Assembly: GCA_017560305.1 (NCBI GenBank)
Contig: JAFYOF010000177.1
Coordinates: 1-6,490 of the forward strand
Direction of reading: 5' to 3'
Source: Alistipes sp.
Lineage (GTDB): Bacteria > Bacteroidota > Bacteroidia > Bacteroidales > Rikenellaceae
DNA length: 6,490 nucleotides
Shown: positions 1 through 6,261 of the stretch, piece by piece
Position numbering within the stretch: position 1 is the stretch's first letter
Layout: each line of letters starts with the position of its first letter
The notes under the pieces: generated by a model
The model's database searches: none
What the model was told of the DNA's origin: nothing
What the model saw: the letters and a program-made list of their open reading frames with translations, nothing else
Translations under genes and position numbers: made by a program

Positions 1-404
1 CTATGCTGGCGGAGGATGCCACGCAGGACCTATACGAAAAACTATGGCGGCGACGGCTTCTAATCAGGCAAAGCACCTTCCGCCAGCTGGCGATGGTGAG
101 CATCCGCAACATCTGCCTCGACCTGCTCCGCGAGCGGGAGCGCAGAAGGCAGAGCGAGCCACCGCAAAACATTGCAGCAGAGGCAAATGAGGATAGCGAA
201 CTGGTGCAGATGGTCGGCAAGATAATAGCCACGCTGCCCGAGCGCGAGAGGGAGGTAATCCACCTGCACGACTACGAGGGACTGGGCTACAATGAGATAG
301 CCGAGATAATTGGCTCAAGCGAGAGCGCCGCACGAATGGCGTGCAGCCGAGCAAGACAAAAGGTAAAAGAGGAATTAATAAAGGTGATGAATTATGGAGT
401 ATAA
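1..404 (+). CDS. ECF-type sigma-70 family RNA polymerase sigma factor, 5' end cut off by window
   Basis: This is an alternative sigma factor that would direct RNA polymerase to a small set of promoters. The reading frame is open to the left edge, and the visible part (133 residues from the ATG at 3) begins inside region 2.2, with an EDATQDLYEKLW motif at residues 4-15. That motif normally lies some 30-40 residues into the protein, so the ATG at 3 is almost certainly internal. Region 2.4 follows at about 27-50 (RNICLDLLR and an arginine-rich stretch). A short linker leads to region 4: LPEREREVIHL at 78-88, then a helix-turn-helix at about 94-118 ending in SRARQKVKE. No extra C-terminal domain is present, as expected for an ECF factor. 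The gene uses ATA, AGG and AGA codons freely, which suggests low expression. It overlaps the next gene by 11 bp, so translation of the two is probably coupled. The family is certain; the regulon is unknown. Confidence 0.93.
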   Translation, partial: MLAEDATQDLYEKLWRRRLLIRQSTFRQLAMVSIRNICLDLLRERERRRQSEPPQNIAAEANEDSELVQMVGKIIATLPEREREVIHLHDYEGLGYNEIAEIIGSSESAARMACSRARQKVKEELIKVMNYGV

Positions 405-801
405 AGATTTAATGCAACGATACTGGCAGGCGCAGACCACCGCCGCCGAGGAGCAGGAGTTGCGCGAGCGACTGCTCCAGAACGCCTCACCCACAGCCGA
501 GGAGCGCGCCGCAAAAGCGATGATGATGCACGCCGCCACAGAGCAGCCGACTGCACGCATAAAACTCCACCAGCCGACATCCCGCATTTGGCAGATGACA
601 TTGGCTACAGGACTCTGCGCATTAGCAATCGGCGTGACGATAATGCTAAAAGAGCCAACCATTTACGGCTATTACAACGGCGAGCCTATCACCTCGCTTA
701 AAGAGGCGCAGCACCACGCCGACAAGATTTTCGCCAATCTTGCACAGGCGGAGATTCCTACCGATGAGGAGCTGATAAACAAACTTTTTAGATTGGAATA
801 A
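394..801 (+). CDS. Probable anti-sigma factor, single-pass inner membrane protein
   Basis: I do not recognise a named family. The 135-residue protein starts with a short helical segment (YWQAQTTAAEEQELRERL, residues 10-27). This resembles the cytoplasmic N-terminal helix of Bacteroidetes anti-sigma factors, where a YxxxxTxxEEExxLRxxL pattern is common. One hydrophobic segment lies at about 67-85 and is followed by a roughly 50-residue C-terminal part that should face the periplasm (YGYYNGEPITSLKEA at 91-105). It lacks the HxxxCxxC zinc motif of classical anti-sigma factors. The gene begins 11 bp before the sigma stop codon, with AAAGG about 10 bases upstream of the ATG, so it is co-translated with the sigma gene. 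Sequestering that sigma factor is the most likely role, inferred mainly from position and topology. A small structural membrane protein is the alternative. Confidence 0.78.
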   Translation: MEYKDLMQRYWQAQTTAAEEQELRERLLQNASPTAEERAAKAMMMHAATEQPTARIKLHQPTSRIWQMTLATGLCALAIGVTIMLKEPTIYGYYNGEPITSLKEAQHHADKIFANLAQAEIPTDEELINKLFRLE

Positions 802-876
802 GAAACTGTTTAATATTTGTTTGCGAAATTATTTTACAGAATGTTTTGTGGCTATTTTTTCTTATGATTTTAGGCG

Positions 877-892
877 TATAGGGGTTCCTATA
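877..892. promoter_or_regulatory. Inverted repeat in the 187-bp gap upstream of the beta-barrel gene
   Basis: TATAGG at 877-882 and CCTATA at 887-892 form a perfect 6-bp inverted repeat around GGTT. It lies about 97 bp upstream of the ATG at 989, in an AT-rich gap (802-988) with no convincing TAnnTTTG box. It could be a protein-binding site or part of a promoter read by the alternative sigma factor encoded just upstream. The only evidence is symmetry and position. Confidence 0.25.
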
Positions 893-988
893 TAACTAAA
901 ATTATAAGAAAAAAGAGTCGTAAACAACTCAAAAGAATGAGATAAATAAATTTTAACAGTTTCTACAACTCTCAAACTATTTTAATAT

Positions 989-1810
989 ATGAAACGATTT
1001 TTACTTCTTGCCCTTGTGGCAATCGCCTGTTTCGCCGCCAGTGAGGCTCAGGCACAAACATTTTCTATCGGTGCATCGGGCATCAAATTCAACGACAGCG
1101 ACCCCTCGCAGCAGAAAGTTGAGCCCGTGGGCGCCTCCCCTATTATCCACATTGACAAGACGAAAAAACATACACTGACAATAAAGATTGGTCGCGATAC
1201 ACGCTCTACAATCCCTATGTTCGAGTTGGGTTGGAATGTTCCGACCAATGTGTGGTACACCAACTACCTTGGTATGGATGTGGGCGAGTTCTTCGAACTC
1301 CGAAACATCAAGTCGGTGCAGACAACTCTCAACATCTTTGGCGGAGCAGCCTACTCAAGAAGATGCAGAATGGGTATCGCCGCAGGTTTGGGCTTCAGAT
1401 GGAACAACTACCGCTTCGACAACCCCGCAATGACATTATCGAAGGGGAACGGGCTCATAATGCCATCACCAATAGTCGATTACAATGGCAAGAGTTCCAA
1501 AAAGAGTAAATTCACGACTGCCGCCTTCCACATCCCTGCCGAGTTGATTTTCGGCAACCCCAGCCGCTTTGCATTCTCAATGGGTGGATATGTTGACATC
1601 AATATCAACAACCACACCAAGATAAAGTACAACGGCGGTCATAAAGAAAAGGAGTGGAACTTCCCTGTCGAACCTATCCAGATGGGTGCTGTGGCTCGCC
1701 TCAGATTTAAAGCCTTTTCAGTCTATGGTGCATACCAGCCAACCCAGTTATTCAAGACAGGTCGCGGACCAGAGATGAGCCAATGGACTGTCGGTATCGG
1801 TTTCTACTAA
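989..1810 (+). CDS. Outer membrane beta-barrel protein (PF13568-like)
   Basis: This is a 273-residue exported protein. The signal peptide spans residues 1-22 (MKRFLLLALVAIACFAAS...AQA), with predicted cleavage before Q23. The mature part alternates short polar and aromatic/hydrophobic stretches, as in transmembrane beta strands. It includes GLGFRWNNYRFDNP (133-146), NNHTKIKYNGGHKEKEW (207-223) and a final strand ending GIGFY. A C-terminal aromatic residue is the usual recognition signal for the barrel-assembly machinery. The WNNYRFDNP and TKIKYxxGxKxK patterns are familiar from a Bacteroidales family annotated as outer membrane beta-barrel (PF13568). No ligand or pore function can be read from the sequence. 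The start at 989 is the only one that gives a proper signal peptide, and there is no clear ribosome-binding site. The next gene starts 12 bp after the stop, so the two form a transcription unit. Its place after a sigma/anti-sigma pair suggests control by, or involvement in, that envelope signalling module. Confidence 0.87.
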   Translation: MKRFLLLALVAIACFAASEAQAQTFSIGASGIKFNDSDPSQQKVEPVGASPIIHIDKTKKHTLTIKIGRDTRSTIPMFELGWNVPTNVWYTNYLGMDVGEFFELRNIKSVQTTLNIFGGAAYSRRCRMGIAAGLGFRWNNYRFDNPAMTLSKGNGLIMPSPIVDYNGKSSKKSKFTTAAFHIPAELIFGNPSRFAFSMGGYVDININNHTKIKYNGGHKEKEWNFPVEPIQMGAVARLRFKAFSVYGAYQPTQLFKTGRGPEMSQWTVGIGFY

Positions 1811-1822
1811 AATGCAGGCACT

Positions 1823-2371
1823 ATGAAACGGTTTTTTATAATTTTGGCTGTGATTTTTACTACGCTATCAGCATTGGATGCACAGGCGCAGACCAAGGAG
1901 TTTAAGGAGTACATACAACGATGCCCCAGCGCAGCGATGCACGCCAAGGAGGAGGGTACAAAATTTGAGGTTACCCAATTCTCGGGCGATGTGCTCCAGC
2001 AACTTATGCCTAAGGCGGTGGCTGATAAGAAAGGTGTTATAAATCGCATCAACTCCATCTTCCAGGTGGTGATGGACAAGACACACGCAAACGCCTACTT
2101 CTACACCATCGAGAGAATAGCACTTAACAGCGACAAGTACAACCACCTTATGACAATGACGCTCAACGGAACGGAGTATAAGATTTTCGAAGCGAAACTC
2201 GGCGGAGTCTACGAATATCTGTTCCTGATATCGAATGGCAAAGATTACTGCGTGTGTGATATTGTAGGAGTGTTGTCCACGGCAGAGATTATGTCGTTTA
2301 TCGGAGTAAAGAACGATGGCGAGAAAATCAAAGGCGACAAGGCCGATACGATAGAGATAATCAATCCATAA
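1823..2371 (+). CDS. Exported DUF4252-like protein
   Basis: This is a 182-residue protein with a clear signal peptide at 1-22 (MKRFFIILAVIFTTL...AQA, cleavage before Q23), so it acts in the periplasm or at the outer membrane. It is not a lipoprotein, because no cysteine follows the cleavage site. The mature part starts with helical segments (about 27-90). A sheet-like half follows at about 107-160, with a charged surface strand, LGGVYEYLFLISNGKDYCVCDIVGVLS, and a final helix beginning AEIMSF. That strand-strand-helix ending resembles DUF4252, a Bacteroidetes family often found next to ECF sigma factors; this is recognition from memory, not a search. The biochemical function is unknown. The gene lies 12 bp after the beta-barrel gene and is the last of the unit, with a strong hairpin terminator 8 bp after its stop. 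Its signal peptide resembles that of the upstream gene (same MKRF start and AQAQT end). Confidence 0.85.
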   Translation: MKRFFIILAVIFTTLSALDAQAQTKEFKEYIQRCPSAAMHAKEEGTKFEVTQFSGDVLQQLMPKAVADKKGVINRINSIFQVVMDKTHANAYFYTIERIALNSDKYNHLMTMTLNGTEYKIFEAKLGGVYEYLFLISNGKDYCVCDIVGVLSTAEIMSFIGVKNDGEKIKGDKADTIEIINP

Positions 2372-2378
2372 AAAGAAC

Positions 2379-2403
2379 AGCGTGAAGGGATGGCCTTCAC
2401 GCT
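2379..2403 (+). terminator. Intrinsic terminator after the DUF4252-like gene
   Basis: A perfect 10-bp stem pairs AGCGTGAAGG (2379-2388) with CCTTCACGCT (2394-2403) around a GATGG loop. It is followed by GAC and five T (2407-2411) in a T-rich stretch. An A-rich run just before the stem (2370-2377) means it could also stop transcription arriving from the right. It ends the beta-barrel/DUF4252 unit. Confidence 0.9.
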
Positions 2404-2449
2404 GACTTTTTCTATTATATTATCCTTGGGAACTATCTCCCTCAATTTA

Positions 2450-2570
2450 GGAATTGTATAAAAAGAGGGTTTTCAAGGCTGGCGAAGTCCGAAAAAGCGG
2501 AGTTTACTGAAGCGTAAATGAGCATTTTGAGGACAAGCGTAACGCCGAAAACACCTTTTTAGGCAGTTCC
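2450..2570. repeat. 121-bp near-palindromic intergenic element, possible interspersed repeat or MITE-like sequence
   Basis: The ends form a long imperfect inverted repeat. The left arm at 2450-2474 (GGAATTGTATAAAAAG...TTTTC) matches the reverse complement of the right arm at 2547-2570 (GGAACTGCCTAAAAAG...TTTTC) at about 20 of 25 positions with one gap. The symmetry continues inward: GGCG (2481-2484) faces CGCC (2543-2546), TCC (2488-2490) faces GGA (2531-2533), AAAA-GC faces GC-TTTT, and a central TTTAC/GTAAA hairpin (2503-2507 with 2514-2518) sits exactly at the midpoint. Transcribed from either strand it should fold into one long interrupted hairpin with a T5 run near its 3' side. It lies 3 bp past the stop of the minus-strand META gene, between convergent genes. 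I see no target-site duplication and no credible protein. It resembles interspersed intergenic repeats of Bacteroidales, but copy number cannot be judged from one window. Confidence 0.6.
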
Positions 2571-2573
2571 TTC

Positions 2574-2990
2574 TTACTTTGCTCTTAACACGGCCTGCAA
2601 CTCGCCGTTAGAGAGAATCAAAAGCAAATCACCATCAATCTCGTAGTGAGTTGCCTGGCTGATAATCTTTGTGAACTCCGCCTCAAGGTGCGCCTTTGGG
2701 CACATCATACGAGTACCAGCCAATGCGCCGAACTTAATAGCGCGCTTCTCGGTTGCCGAGTAGTCACCCATCATACGGTTGCAAGCACCCACGCCCGCAA
2801 AGCGGCCATCCTCGGTAAACTGGAATACAAACTGGTCGGCGTCGATATCCACCACCTGACCCATCATTCGCTCCAGATGCCACTCTGTTCCCGCCAATGG
2901 CTTATTATTCTTACCCTTACGGCAAGCGCAGCAGCCAACCATTGTCGTAAGCGCCACCGATGCAATCAAAATCGAAATAATCTGCTTCAT
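2574..2990 (-). CDS. META domain-containing (HslJ-like) lipoprotein
   Basis: This is a 138-residue exported lipoprotein. The signal peptide at 1-19 ends in a lipobox-like TMVGC, so C20 should be lipidated and the protein anchored in the membrane. Two more cysteines (C21, C23) and a basic linker follow. The rest is one META domain (about 31-138). It opens with LAGTEWHLERMMG (32-44), followed by VFQFTEDGRFAGVGACNRMMGDY (55-77), FGALAGTRMMCP (87-98), a helix LEAEFTKII and the closing THYEIDGDLLLILSNG (114-129). The GACNR and TRMMCP cysteines (C70, C97) are the pair usually conserved in this family. HslJ in E. coli is linked to novobiocin resistance and heat shock, but a biochemical role for META proteins is not established. 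The gene is divergent from ridA, with promoter-like boxes of both genes in the shared gap. Downstream it runs into the 121-bp palindromic element, which may end its transcript. Confidence 0.92.
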   Translation of the reverse strand: MKQIISILIASVALTTMVGCCACRKGKNNKPLAGTEWHLERMMGQVVDIDADQFVFQFTEDGRFAGVGACNRMMGDYSATEKRAIKFGALAGTRMMCPKAHLEAEFTKIISQATHYEIDGDLLLILSNGELQAVLRAK

Positions 2991-3034
2991 AACCTCTTTG
3001 TTTAATTTTTACTTATTTTTCTTCAACTATGATG

Positions 3035-3042
3035 CAAAGATA
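3035..3042 (-). promoter_or_regulatory. Bacteroidetes -7 box for the META lipoprotein gene
   Basis: On the minus strand this reads TATCTTTG, an exact match to TAnnTTTG. It ends 45 bp before the ATG, implying a leader of about 35-40 nt. No good TTG -33 element is found at the usual 19-21 bp spacing, so support comes from the -7 box only. Confidence 0.55.
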
Positions 3043-3053
3043 TGGAAATTTTG

Positions 3054-3061
3054 TATCTTTG
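3054..3061 (+). promoter_or_regulatory. Bacteroidetes -7 box for ridA
   Basis: TATCTTTG matches TAnnTTTG exactly and ends 37 bp before the ridA ATG at 3099, implying a leader of about 30 nt. The -33 region is weak (ATG in place of TTG at 3032-3034). It is 11 bp from the oppositely directed box of the META gene, so the two promoters overlap. Confidence 0.6.
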
Positions 3062-3098
3062 TCATACGGGATTAGTAATTTTATAAAATAACGATACT

Positions 3099-3473
3099 AT
3101 GAAAAAGATTATTGCATCACCACTCGCTCCAAAGGCGGTGGGTCCATATTCACAGGCTGTTGAGGCTGGCTCAACACTCTACATCTCTGGTCAGTTGCCA
3201 ATCGATGCTTCGACAGGCTCTATGCCTGAGACAATCGAGGAGCAGACTCGCCAGTCACTCACCAACCTTGGTCACATCGCAGCCGAGGCAGGCTACTCAC
3301 TCGCTGACGCAGTGAAGGTTACCGTTTTGCTCGACAGCATCGCCGACTTCGCCGCTATGAACGGCGTTTACGCTACATTCTTCACAGAGAATATGCCAGC
3401 ACGCGTCTGCTATGAGGTTGCAAAGTTACCTATGGGTGCAAAGGTTGAGATTGACGCCATACTCTGCAAGTAA
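3099..3473 (+). CDS. ridA: RidA family enamine/imine deaminase
   Basis: The 124-residue cytoplasmic protein belongs to the RidA (YjgF/YER057c/UK114) family and has the usual full length. Members form trimers and hydrolyse reactive enamines and imines, such as 2-aminoacrylate released by PLP-dependent dehydratases, to the ketoacid and ammonia, which protects PLP enzymes. The active-site residues are present: Y17 in VGPYSQ (14-19), G31 in SGQLPID (30-36), R102 in PARVCYEVAKLP (100-111), which binds the substrate carboxylate, and E117 in KVEIDAI (115-121). These align with Y17, G31, R105 and E120 of E. coli RidA. QTRQSLTNL (49-57) and N88 are also typical. The gene is monocistronic: its own promoter-like box lies upstream and a strong terminator downstream. 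Codon choice is dominated by preferred codons, which suggests steady expression. Confidence 0.95.
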   Translation: MKKIIASPLAPKAVGPYSQAVEAGSTLYISGQLPIDASTGSMPETIEEQTRQSLTNLGHIAAEAGYSLADAVKVTVLLDSIADFAAMNGVYATFFTENMPARVCYEVAKLPMGAKVEIDAILCK

Positions 3474-3500
3474 CCATCAACCGACTTGAAAATTAAGGAG

Positions 3501-3528
3501 TATGCGCTGGGAGTCACCCCAGCGCATA
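3501..3528 (+). terminator. Intrinsic terminator after ridA
   Basis: An 11-bp perfect stem pairs TATGCGCTGGG (3501-3511) with CCCAGCGCATA (3518-3528) around AGTCAC. It is followed directly by TTTT, then CGCC and TTTT. It starts 27 bp after the ridA stop and separates ridA from nrdJ. Confidence 0.9.
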
Positions 3529-3599
3529 TTTTCGCCTTTTGTTGATGAGTTGTCGAAAATTTCCACCCCTGCGGAGGCGAAAAAGCACTCTTTTTTTAT

Positions 3600-3635
3600 G
3601 AACTTTGTATGGTCCGACAACGGACACAACGGGAC
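3600..3635 (+). promoter_or_regulatory. Probable nrdJ promoter/leader region with small hairpin and tandem repeat
   Basis: GAACTTTG at 3600-3607 is one base away from the TAnnTTTG -7 consensus and would start transcription near 3614. No -33 element is clear. Just there, GTCCG (3612-3616) and CGGAC (3621-3625) form a 5-bp hairpin around ACAA, and ACAACGGAC (3617-3625) is repeated as ACAACGGGAC (3626-3635). An A-rich leader without a strong Shine-Dalgarno leads to the ATG at 3672. No cobalamin-riboswitch motif is visible. Confidence 0.35.
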
Positions 3636-3671
3636 AAATAATTAAAAACAAATAAAACTTCAACCAAAACT

Positions 3672-6215
3672 ATGTCTAACAAAACTACAAAACCTGTCGA
3701 GGTGAGCTACAACGATGCCGTGGCTGCTTCGAAGGAGTATTTTGCAGGTGACGAGCTGGCTGCAACCGTATGGGTAAGCAAGTATGCGCTGAAGGACTCC
3801 TTCGGTCACATCTACGAGCGCACACCAGAGGATATGCACCATCGTATCGCCGCCGAGATTGAGCGCATCGAGAACAAATACCCCAACCCAATGTCAAAGG
3901 AGGAGGTATTCTCGCTGCTCGACCACTTCCGTTACATCATCCCACAGGGTGGTCCTATGACCGGTATCGGTAACAATCTGCAAGTGGCATCACTCTCAAA
4001 CTGCTTTGTTATCGGCAACCGCAAGCACGCTGACTCCTACGGTGGCATCTTCCGTATGGACGAGGAGCAGGTGCAGCTTATGAAGCGCCGCGGTGGCGTA
4101 GGTCACGACCTCTCGGGTCTGCGTCCTACGGGCACACCAGTGCTTAACTCGGCGCTCACATCTACGGGTATCGTACCATTTATGGAGCGCTACTCAAACT
4201 CTACACGCGAGGTGGCGCAGGATGGTCGCCGTGGAGCATTGATGCTCTCGCTCTCAATCAAGCACCCCGACGCAGAGAGTTTCATCGACGCCAAGACCCA
4301 GTCGGGCAAGGTTACGGGCGCAAATGTATCTATCAAGATTGACGATGAGTTTATGCGTGCTGCGCAGGAGGGTCGCCCCTACCACCAGCAGTTCCCTATC
4401 GACGCCGAGAATCCAAAAATCCAGACCGAGATTGACGCCAAGAAACTCTGGGACAAGATTATCCACAACGCCTGGCAGTCAGCCGAGCCGGGTGTGCTCT
4501 TCTGGGACACAATCATCCGCGAGAGTATTCCAGACTGCTATGCCGACCAGGGCTTCACTACCGTATCAACAAACCCTTGTGGCGAGATTCCGCTCTGCCC
4601 TTACGACAGCTGCCGTTTGCTGGCACTCAATTTGTTGAGCTATGTGGAGAATCCGTTCACGCCAGAGGCAAAGTTCAACTTCGACCTCTTCCGCACCCAT
4701 GTGGGCAAGGCTATGCGTATGATGGATGACATCATCGACCTTGAGCTGGAGAAGGTGGAACTCATCATCAACAAGGTGGCTCAGGACCCCGAGGAGGAGG
4801 AGATTCGCCGCGTGGAGTATGAGTTGTGGCAGAAGATTAAGGATATGGCTCTGAAGGGTCGCCGTACAGGTTTGGGCATCACCGCTGAGGGCGATATGCT
4901 GGCAGCGCTAGGCTTGCGCTATGGCTCTGACGAGGCTATCGACTTCGCAGTGAGCGTTCACCGCACATTGGCTGTGGAGGCATACCGCGCATCAGTGAAG
5001 ATGGCGCAGGAGCGTGGCGCATTCCCTATCTACGACACCGCACGCGAGAAGTGCAACCCAATGATTGAGCATCTTAAGGAAGCAGACCCAGAGCTCTACG
5101 CCGAGATGGAGAAGCACGGCCGCCGCAACATCGCTATGCTGACAATCGCACCTACGGGCACAACATCGCTTATGTCACAGACCACATCGGGCATCGAGCC
5201 TGTGTTCCGCCCAGTGTACAAGCGCCGCCGCAAGATTAACCCATCGGACAAGGGCAAGACCCCTGACTTCATCGATGAGATGGGCGAGAAGTTCGAGGAG
5301 TACTATGTATATCACCATCAGTTCGTTAAGTGGCTTGAGAAGAACGGCTACGACACCGCTAATCTTGAGAAGATTGCCGATGCAGAGCTTGATAAAATGC
5401 TCAAGGCTTCGCCATACTACGGCGCGACAGCCAACGACATCGACTGGGTGGCAAAGGTGCGTATGCAGGGTGCTATCCAGAAGTGGGTTGACCACTCAAT
5501 CTCGGTTACCGTAAACCTCCCTAACGAGGTGAGCGAGGAGTTGGTTGCCGATGTATATCGCACCGCTTGGGAGTGCGGTTGCAAGGGCGTAACCGTATAT
5601 CGTGACGGCTGCCGCAGCGGCGTACTCATCGACGCAAAGAAGAAGAGCGAGAAGAAGAAGTGCAGCGAGCAGAGCGCACACAAGCGTCCAAAGTCTATCC
5701 CAGCCGACATCGTGCGATTCAAGAACGGCAGCGAGGACTGGATTGCCTTCGTAGGTATTCAGGATGGTCGTCCTTACGAGGTCTTTACCGGTAAGATTGA
5801 GGAGGATGCGATGTATATCCCACGAAAAATCACCAAGGGCTGGATTCTCAAGGTGCGCGAGGCAGATGGCTCAAAGCGCTACGATTTCCAGTATCAGGAC
5901 CGCTACGGATACACCAATACAATCGGTGGAATTTCGCGTCTTTTCGACGAGGAGTTCTGGAACTACGCGAAGCTCATTTCGGGTGTTTTGCGCCACGGAA
6001 TGCCTATCGACAAAGTTGTGCATCTGATTGATGGTCTGCATCTTAACAGCGAGAGTATCAACACCTGGAAGAATGGTGTCCAGCGCGCTCTGAAGCAGTA
6101 CATCGCAGATGGTACAAAGTCCAAGGGTAAGTGTCCGCAGTGCGGTCAGGAGGAGATGGCATACCAGAACGGTTGCCTCACCTGTATGTCGTGCGGCTAC
6201 TCAAAATGCGGTTAA
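3672..6215 (+). CDS. nrdJ: Adenosylcobalamin-dependent (class II) ribonucleoside reductase
   Basis: This 847-residue enzyme reduces ribonucleotides to deoxyribonucleotides using a radical made from coenzyme B12, so it needs neither oxygen nor a separate radical subunit. The ten-stranded barrel holds the expected residues: C111 in SNCFVIG (109-115) and N301, C303 and E305 in NPCGE (301-305), where C303 is the thiyl radical site. C314 lies 11 residues further on and forms the reducible pair with C111, the same spacing as in Thermotoga NrdJ. GRRTGLGITAEGDMLAALG (396-414) and APTGTTSLMSQTTSGIEPVF (493-512, phosphate loop) follow. After a lysine-rich linker (656-673) comes a TSCPD-type domain (about 676-815), then a C-terminal zinc-ribbon-like tail with C821, C824, C835, C838, C841 and C846 (ending CGYSKCG). 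That tail is typical of NrdJ and re-reduces the active site. There is no N-terminal ATP-cone. The protein is intact and full length. It stands alone between the ridA terminator and a new promoter. Abundant preferred codons suggest strong expression. Confidence 0.97.
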   Translation: MSNKTTKPVEVSYNDAVAASKEYFAGDELAATVWVSKYALKDSFGHIYERTPEDMHHRIAAEIERIENKYPNPMSKEEVFSLLDHFRYIIPQGGPMTGIGNNLQVASLSNCFVIGNRKHADSYGGIFRMDEEQVQLMKRRGGVGHDLSGLRPTGTPVLNSALTSTGIVPFMERYSNSTREVAQDGRRGALMLSLSIKHPDAESFIDAKTQSGKVTGANVSIKIDDEFMRAAQEGRPYHQQFPIDAENPKIQTEIDAKKLWDKIIHNAWQSAEPGVLFWDTIIRESIPDCYADQGFTTVSTNPCGEIPLCPYDSCRLLALNLLSYVENPFTPEAKFNFDLFRTHVGKAMRMMDDIIDLELEKVELIINKVAQDPEEEEIRRVEYELWQKIKDMALKGRRTGLGITAEGDMLAALGLRYGSDEAIDFAVSVHRTLAVEAYRASVKMAQERGAFPIYDTAREKCNPMIEHLKEADPELYAEMEKHGRRNIAMLTIAPTGTTSLMSQTTSGIEPVFRPVYKRRRKINPSDKGKTPDFIDEMGEKFEEYYVYHHQFVKWLEKNGYDTANLEKIADAELDKMLKASPYYGATANDIDWVAKVRMQGAIQKWVDHSISVTVNLPNEVSEELVADVYRTAWECGCKGVTVYRDGCRSGVLIDAKKKSEKKKCSEQSAHKRPKSIPADIVRFKNGSEDWIAFVGIQDGRPYEVFTGKIEEDAMYIPRKITKGWILKVREADGSKRYDFQYQDRYGYTNTIGGISRLFDEEFWNYAKLISGVLRHGMPIDKVVHLIDGLHLNSESINTWKNGVQRALKQYIADGTKSKGKCPQCGQEEMAYQNGCLTCMSCGYSKCG

Positions 6216-6261
6216 ACGGGCTTTGCAAGCATAAAAAATGCGAAAAAATTGTGACTGAGAG

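Noticed and set aside
811..819. TAATATTTG as a -7 promoter box after the anti-sigma gene
   Set aside because: It has one base too many between TA and TTTG, and the nearest TTG is 16 bp away instead of 19-21.
2428..2441. GGGA/TCCC inverted repeat between the terminator and the palindromic element
   Set aside because: Arms of 4 bp are expected by chance, and there is no T run or conserved context.
2442..2525. A 27-codon minus-strand frame within the palindromic element (begins MLIYASVNSAF)
   Set aside because: It lies entirely in the inverted-repeat sequence, has no ribosome-binding site or promoter of its own, and has no signal or domain. It is best explained as a chance frame in a non-coding repeat.
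3580..3596. AAAAAG/CTTTTT hairpin followed by T run, upstream of nrdJ
   Set aside because: The stem is almost purely A-T, and a strong terminator already lies at 3501-3528. Probably just an AT-rich promoter upstream region.
3474..3671. Cobalamin riboswitch upstream of nrdJ
   Set aside because: No B12-box-like conserved core is visible, and the first 55 bp of the gap hold the ridA terminator, leaving about 140 bp, short for this riboswitch class.
5175..5722. Long open frames antisense to nrdJ
   Set aside because: They follow from the codon bias of nrdJ, whose own frame is fully supported by family motifs. No promoter or recognisable domain supports the antisense frames.
6220..6241. Possible terminator after nrdJ (GCTT/AAGC and GCAT/ATGC mini-stems)
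   Set aside because: The stems are only 4 bp, mutually exclusive and followed by A rather than T runs. No convincing intrinsic terminator is present after nrdJ.
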